Source: Saprospiraceae bacterium | GTDB lineage: Bacteria; Bacteroidota; Bacteroidia; Chitinophagales; Saprospiraceae | Reading direction: 5' to 3' | NCBI GenBank assembly: GCA_022844565.1 | Contig: JALHLK010000001.1 | Span: forward strand, 63,073-127,072 | DNA length: 64,000 bases | Part shown: one piece after another, positions 59,882-64,000 of the stretch | Layout: the number at the start of each line of letters is the position of its first letter | Numbering within the stretch: the first letter of the stretch is position 1 | Made by a program: the position numbers and the translations under genes | The notes under the pieces: model-generated | Seen by the model: only the letters and a program-made list of their open reading frames with translations | Database searches by the model: none | What the model was told of the DNA's origin: nothing

Positions 59882-61648
59882 TTATTTATCAGAAAGTATG
59901 CAAGGTTGATAAATTTGATAAGTCTCTCCATCTACATGAAAAAATTTGCCTACCAATATATATACGCCTATTCTTTCTAGTTCATCATTGGCATTAAATC
60001 CATCCCACTTAAAAAAGCCTTGTGATGCGATAAACTCACCTTTAGAAATGGTATTTATTAAATGGCCATCTTCTGCATAAACGTTAATTTCTGTAATAAA
60101 ACCAGATTTCGGTAATTTGTATACAAAAATGAGTTCATCTTTTTCTCCATCACCATTTGGCGAGAAGCTTTTGCTCAAAAGTGAAAACATATCTTCAGTG
60201 TTAATAACGCCGTTGTTTTTGTTGGCATTTAAGTATCCAGGAGTACCGAAATTAGTAGATTGAATACCCGAAGTCCATATATTAGTAAAAGTCCCATCAA
60301 CAATTGAAACTCTCTCTAAGCTAACCCCTTTTACATTATTCAATATTTTATTGTGTAATTCGTCGGTATATGAAAAAGAGTCTATCACAATTCCATTTTC
60401 GTTTTGAATACTGGCTATACCATCCGTTGCATTGTACAATGGCAAAGTTTGTTGAATGATTGTAGAATTGGTTGGAGGATTGTATTCATTTTTTACCCAA
60501 TTAGGGTCACTGGTAAAACAAACAAAGTTTTTTGGATTTAGTAAAATATCATTTGTAATAGAAATGGATTGATTTCGTGAGATATTTCCAATTTTTGAGG
60601 ATTTTAGATTAACGACCTTATCACTTGAATTATAGAATTCGATGTAATCAGCACCACCAGAGATTGGATCAAATAAAATTTCAGTTATAATTACCTCATT
60701 TCTGTTTGGGCTTTTGTATAAGCCAATAGCAGTAGAACGTTCTAGAGAAGCGTTGTTAGCGATGTCTCTTATATTACTTACCATAAGAATGTATGTTTTG
60801 CCTTCGTCAAGTCTTTTATCTAATGTTAATATAAGTTTATGACTATTAAAAGGGTCTTGGGTCACAGATAGGATTGTTAGTTCAGGATTTATTTTAAAAT
60901 TTTCTTTTTGTGGTAAAATGATCTCCTCTGAGAACTCAAGCTCGATTTTTGACTCACTCAGGATTTTAGTCGAAATTAAGCTTGGAGGAGTAATGTCGCT
61001 GGTTAGTTTTTCAAGAATTAAATTATCAAAATAAACCTTATCCTTTCTGGTGGAAGTATATTCACACTCTATAGCAAAAAATCCAAAATTCTTAAAAGTC
61101 CAAGGCTCCGTAATTAGAAATTCTTGTTTAAGAAGGGCTTGTCCATCAAAAGCACTTCTAAGTTTCCATTCTTTTCTAGAATTGTAAGTTAATTCTAAAG
61201 AAATTTGATTTAGGTTTTTGGCTATTGCCCCAGAGGTACCGCTGGCAAGGAGAATAGGAACCCCTTTTGAGAGCTTGAACAGTTTTATTGCATCTTCATT
61301 TCCGTTTTCTCCAAAATTAAGATAATATCCATTAGCCACTGATACATTCAAGTCATCTAAGAATAGGTAGATTTTTACCAAATTGCTTGCACTTGGACTA
61401 AATTCAAGACCTAATTCTATTTTTAAATTGAATGAGTCTGGCATCGTATTGGAAGTTGAAATAAATGTTTTACCTGCAGCTTGGGCATTCAACCTTAATA
61501 CGCCTTCGGCATTTGATATAAAATTATTAAGGTCTCCTATCCAACTCGGGTTAACTGAAAGATCACCGTCGTCAAAATCATCAATCACCTGACAAAATGA
61601 ATTGAATACCATTATAAAAAACAAAATATAGGTGAATAATATTTTCAT
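59882..61648 (-). CDS. Secreted lamin-tail-domain and FlgD-like C-terminal protein (588 aa)
   Basis: Signal peptide (LFTYILFFIMVFNSFCQ, 1-20). A concanavalin-like domain (about 21-210) is followed by an Ig-like SbsA-type segment (about 215-310, LISTKILSESKIELEFSEEI). A lamin-tail domain (about 318-460) follows with NEVIITEILFDPISGGADYIEFYNSS. The C-terminal region (about 483-588) begins FSPNGDGEKDELIF and resembles the FlgD-like/gliding-type sorting domain of Bacteroidota. It is probably surface-exposed or secreted. Its ligand is unknown. Confidence 0.82.
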   Translation of the reverse strand: MKILFTYILFFIMVFNSFCQVIDDFDDGDLSVNPSWIGDLNNFISNAEGVLRLNAQAAGKTFISTSNTMPDSFNLKIELGLEFSPSASNLVKIYLFLDDLNVSVANGYYLNFGENGNEDAIKLFKLSKGVPILLASGTSGAIAKNLNQISLELTYNSRKEWKLRSAFDGQALLKQEFLITEPWTFKNFGFFAIECEYTSTRKDKVYFDNLILEKLTSDITPPSLISTKILSESKIELEFSEEIILPQKENFKINPELTILSVTQDPFNSHKLILTLDKRLDEGKTYILMVSNIRDIANNASLERSTAIGLYKSPNRNEVIITEILFDPISGGADYIEFYNSSDKVVNLKSSKIGNISRNQSISITNDILLNPKNFVCFTSDPNWVKNEYNPPTNSTIIQQTLPLYNATDGIASIQNENGIVIDSFSYTDELHNKILNNVKGVSLERVSIVDGTFTNIWTSGIQSTNFGTPGYLNANKNNGVINTEDMFSLLSKSFSPNGDGEKDELIFVYKLPKSGFITEINVYAEDGHLINTISKGEFIASQGFFKWDGFNANDELERIGVYILVGKFFHVDGETYQIYQPCILSDK

Positions 61649-61791
61649 TTTTAATGTTTGCTGATATTGTAAAGGTACAAATTTTTATGATTATTGGTAC
61701 TCAAACAGCCTTTTTTGTCGAAAACGTTGTTAAAATATGTTAAGAGAATTTAAAATATGTGTTTGTAAAATGCCAGATTAAAATATAAACA

Positions 61792-61799
61792 TACATTTG
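61792..61799 (+). promoter_or_regulatory. -7 element upstream of the deacetylase gene
   Basis: TACATTTG matches TAnnTTTG 25 bp before the ATG at 61825. A TTTG at 61762-61765 lies 26 bp upstream, slightly too far for a good -33. Confidence 0.45.
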
Positions 61800-61824
61800 T
61801 TAAAACAATAATCAAATATAAAAT

Positions 61825-64000
61825 ATGAGATCATATTTATTTTCTTTTATGTTGGTGATTTTCGCTACAATTTTAGTAGCTCAGGCACCTGTTAAACCCA
61901 CTAGTGGACAAATTTATAAGTCTCTAGAAAGATTAAATTTTTTGGGAACGGTGCTTTATCATGCAGCCCATCCTGATGATGAAAATACTAATCTTATCGC
62001 ATATTTATCAAATCATGTTAACGCGGAGACCTATTATTTGTCATTGACAAGAGGTGATGGTGGGCAAAATATGATTGGTCCTGAAATTTTTTCCATGCTG
62101 GGCGTTTTACGTACACAAGAATTATTGGCAGCAAGAAGACTGGATAATGGCAAGCAATTGTTTAGCCGTGCAAATGATTTTGGTTTTTCAAAAAATGCCG
62201 AAGAAACCTTTACCATTTGGGACAAAAAGAAATTGGAAGAAGATATGATATGGCTTATTAGGAAAGTAAGACCAGATGTTATCATCAACAGATTTAATCA
62301 TTTGAATTCTGGAAGTACACATGGGCATCATACCGCAGCATCTGTGCTATCGAAAGATATTTTTAATCAGACAAATGATCCTAAAGTTTATCCAGACCAA
62401 CTGAAGCTGGTGAAGCCATGGCAAGCTAGGAGGCTTTATTTCAATACTTCATGGTGGTTTTATGGTTCTCAAGAAGCCTTTGATAAGGCAGATAAGACTA
62501 AAATGACAACTTTAGATATAGGTGTTTTTTACCCACAATTGGGTTTGTCAAACCAAGAAATATCATCTTTGGCTAGAAGTATGCACAAGTGTCAAGGTTT
62601 TGGAAGTACAGGTACACGAGGTGAATCAAAAGAATACTTAAATTTGATAGAAGGCGATAATCCAGTTGCAAGAAATGATTTATTTAATGGAATCAATACT
62701 ACTTGGACAAGGGTAGAAGGTGGTTTGCCCATAAAAACGATAATGGATAGAGTTTTAAAATCCTTTAATTATTCTGCTCCACAAAACAGTGTTGCAGATC
62801 TTATAAAGGCAAGGAAATTGATAAAAGGCATTAAAGATGATTTTTGGAGGGACAAAAAACTAGAAGAAATTGATAGAATTATAGCTGACTGTATGGGCTT
62901 ATTTATTGAAGGAGTAGCAGATAAAAATTATGGTATACGTGGACAAAAGGTTGACATCAATTTTGAGTTCATTTCTAGAAATCTTGGAAATATTACTATA
63001 GAAGATATTTCACTATTACCTTCTAAAATCAAGGCTGCAAACCCTGCCAAAATCCTTGCAAAGAATGAAGTTTATAAAGCAAAGGCAACTATTGAAATAG
63101 ATCAAAACGAACCATTTACCTCTGCATATTGGTTACGTAAACCTGGTACTTTAGGAATGCTGACAGTAGAAGACCAAACCTTGATTGGACTACCCGAGAC
63201 CCCACGAAATATCAAGGTATCTTGTACTGCCGATGTGATGGGTGAAAAGATAGTGTTTGTTAGAGATATTGTTAGTAAGATCAATGATCGAAGTAGAGGA
63301 GAAGTATATCAACCATTTGAGGTTATTCCTGCAGCTTCAGTGAGTATAAAAGATAAGGTTCTAGTTTTTGCAAACGAGAATGCGAAAAAAGTAAGTGTTG
63401 AAGTAAAGTCTTACAAAAGTAAGCTTATGGGCCAATTAAAATTAGATCTTCCAAAAGGTTGGTCAAGTGAGCCAGAAGTTATTGACATAAATTACACAAA
63501 ACCTGAATATGCAGATATTTTTGAGTTTATGGTTACACCTCCTGCTAATTCTCAAGAGATAAAAATCAAGGCTTTACTTACATCTGAAGGTCAAAATTTT
63601 ACTGAAGAGTTGATATCAATTGACTATGAACATTTTCCTTTGCAAAGGGTCCTTGTAGAAAGCGAAAGCAGTTTGATAAAATTAGACATTAAAAAATCGG
63701 GTGAAAATTTGGCTTATCTCATGGGCACAGGTGATGAGGTACCACAAAGTTTACGTCAAATAGGTTACAATGTTACAGAAATTTCAATTGATGACATCAC
63801 AAAAGATAGGTTGAAAACATATGATGCTCTGATTTTTGGGGTTAGGTGTTTTAATAAATACCCTGAATTGAAGAATAAGCTCACTATTGTACATGATTTT
63901 GTGAGAAACGGGGGAAACTTTGTTGTACAGTACAATGTAAATGGCAATGACTTAAAAGTGAGTCAAAGTGAAATGTTGCCATTTCCAATAGAGTTGTCAA
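61825..64000 (+). CDS. PIG-L family deacetylase, 3' end beyond the window (725+ codons)
   Basis: The frame is open from ATG 61825 to the window edge. Signal peptide 1-20 (SFMLVIFATILVAQA). The catalytic motif AHPDDENTNL (about residue 47) and the metal His in HGHHTAA are those of GlcNAc-PI/LmbE-type zinc deacetylases. After the catalytic domain (to about 270) comes a long beta-rich region. A glutamine-amidotransferase-like flavodoxin fold may lie near the end (DALIFGVRCFNKYP, NGGNFVVQYNVNG). Such large secreted PIG-L proteins occur in Bacteroidota; the substrate is unknown. Confidence 0.88.
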   Translation, partial: MRSYLFSFMLVIFATILVAQAPVKPTSGQIYKSLERLNFLGTVLYHAAHPDDENTNLIAYLSNHVNAETYYLSLTRGDGGQNMIGPEIFSMLGVLRTQELLAARRLDNGKQLFSRANDFGFSKNAEETFTIWDKKKLEEDMIWLIRKVRPDVIINRFNHLNSGSTHGHHTAASVLSKDIFNQTNDPKVYPDQLKLVKPWQARRLYFNTSWWFYGSQEAFDKADKTKMTTLDIGVFYPQLGLSNQEISSLARSMHKCQGFGSTGTRGESKEYLNLIEGDNPVARNDLFNGINTTWTRVEGGLPIKTIMDRVLKSFNYSAPQNSVADLIKARKLIKGIKDDFWRDKKLEEIDRIIADCMGLFIEGVADKNYGIRGQKVDINFEFISRNLGNITIEDISLLPSKIKAANPAKILAKNEVYKAKATIEIDQNEPFTSAYWLRKPGTLGMLTVEDQTLIGLPETPRNIKVSCTADVMGEKIVFVRDIVSKINDRSRGEVYQPFEVIPAASVSIKDKVLVFANENAKKVSVEVKSYKSKLMGQLKLDLPKGWSSEPEVIDINYTKPEYADIFEFMVTPPANSQEIKIKALLTSEGQNFTEELISIDYEHFPLQRVLVESESSLIKLDIKKSGENLAYLMGTGDEVPQSLRQIGYNVTEISIDDITKDRLKTYDALIFGVRCFNKYPELKNKLTIVHDFVRNGGNFVVQYNVNGNDLKVSQSEMLPFPIELS

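Overview
The window is a stretch of a Bacteroidota chromosome, most like the Saprospiria/Chitinophagia side of the phylum; that placement is an inference from gene content and style, not from a marker tree. The DNA is AT-rich. Starts mostly lack Shine-Dalgarno sequences, several promoters fit the phylum pattern TTTG-N19-23-TAnnTTTG, and the surface proteins are typical of the phylum (TonB-linked barrels with carboxypeptidase-regulatory N-termini, PorT-like barrels, a lamin-tail/FlgD-type secreted protein, LytTR and AraC regulators, ECF sigma factors with single-TM partners). There are no rRNA genes, insertion sequences, prophage genes or CRISPR arrays. RNA genes are one tRNA-Ala(GGC) and a small SRP RNA.

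Layout. 0-14.4 kb: an outer-membrane receptor flanked by intergenic repeats; a XerC/D-type recombinase; an S4 RNA-binding protein with a PPK2 kinase; FabH; a 235-bp tandem repeat; lysA, ferredoxin, a nucleotidyltransferase and small proteins; a 37-codon ORF with a strong terminator; two convergent ECF sigma/anti-sigma pairs; guanine deaminase. 14.4-18.1 kb: a TetR-HlyD-permease-ATPase export operon with a perfect palindrome just before the tetR start. 18.1-24 kb: prfB with its programmed +1 frameshift, rpsO-pnp, an Lrp regulator and CvpA. 24-28 kb: a WbqC/glycosyltransferase pair and a membrane MutS-like ATPase. 28-36 kb: an accessory block with a haloperoxidase/PAP2-like lipoprotein, an AraC regulator, a 45-residue membrane peptide, a second TonB-type receptor and a large secreted PDZ-hydrolase-VCBS protein. 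36-44.5 kb: ribonuclease Z, a STAS protein, triple 83-bp hairpin repeats, clpC, infC, tRNA-Ala, holA and a PorT-like barrel.

44.8-64 kb: a membrane LytTR regulator beside an intradiol dioxygenase fused to a thioredoxin-like domain; a second PorT-like barrel; engB; an acyltransferase overlapping a DEDDh exonuclease; a Met-rich secreted protein; a GT-B glycosyltransferase; HMG-CoA lyase; SRP RNA; transaldolase; a TMTC-like membrane TPR protein; ElaA overlapping a catalytically degenerate endonuclease/exonuclease/phosphatase-fold protein; a secreted LTD/FlgD protein; and a PIG-L deacetylase that runs off the window.

Housekeeping functions (translation, RNA decay, lipid and lysine synthesis, replication, protein export) are interleaved with envelope and secretion functions. 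The least explained pieces are the two short ORFs at 10579 and 30834, the 28-36 kb secretion/uptake block, the dioxygenase-thioredoxin fusion with its LytTR neighbour, and the families of intergenic repeats that share words across distant loci.
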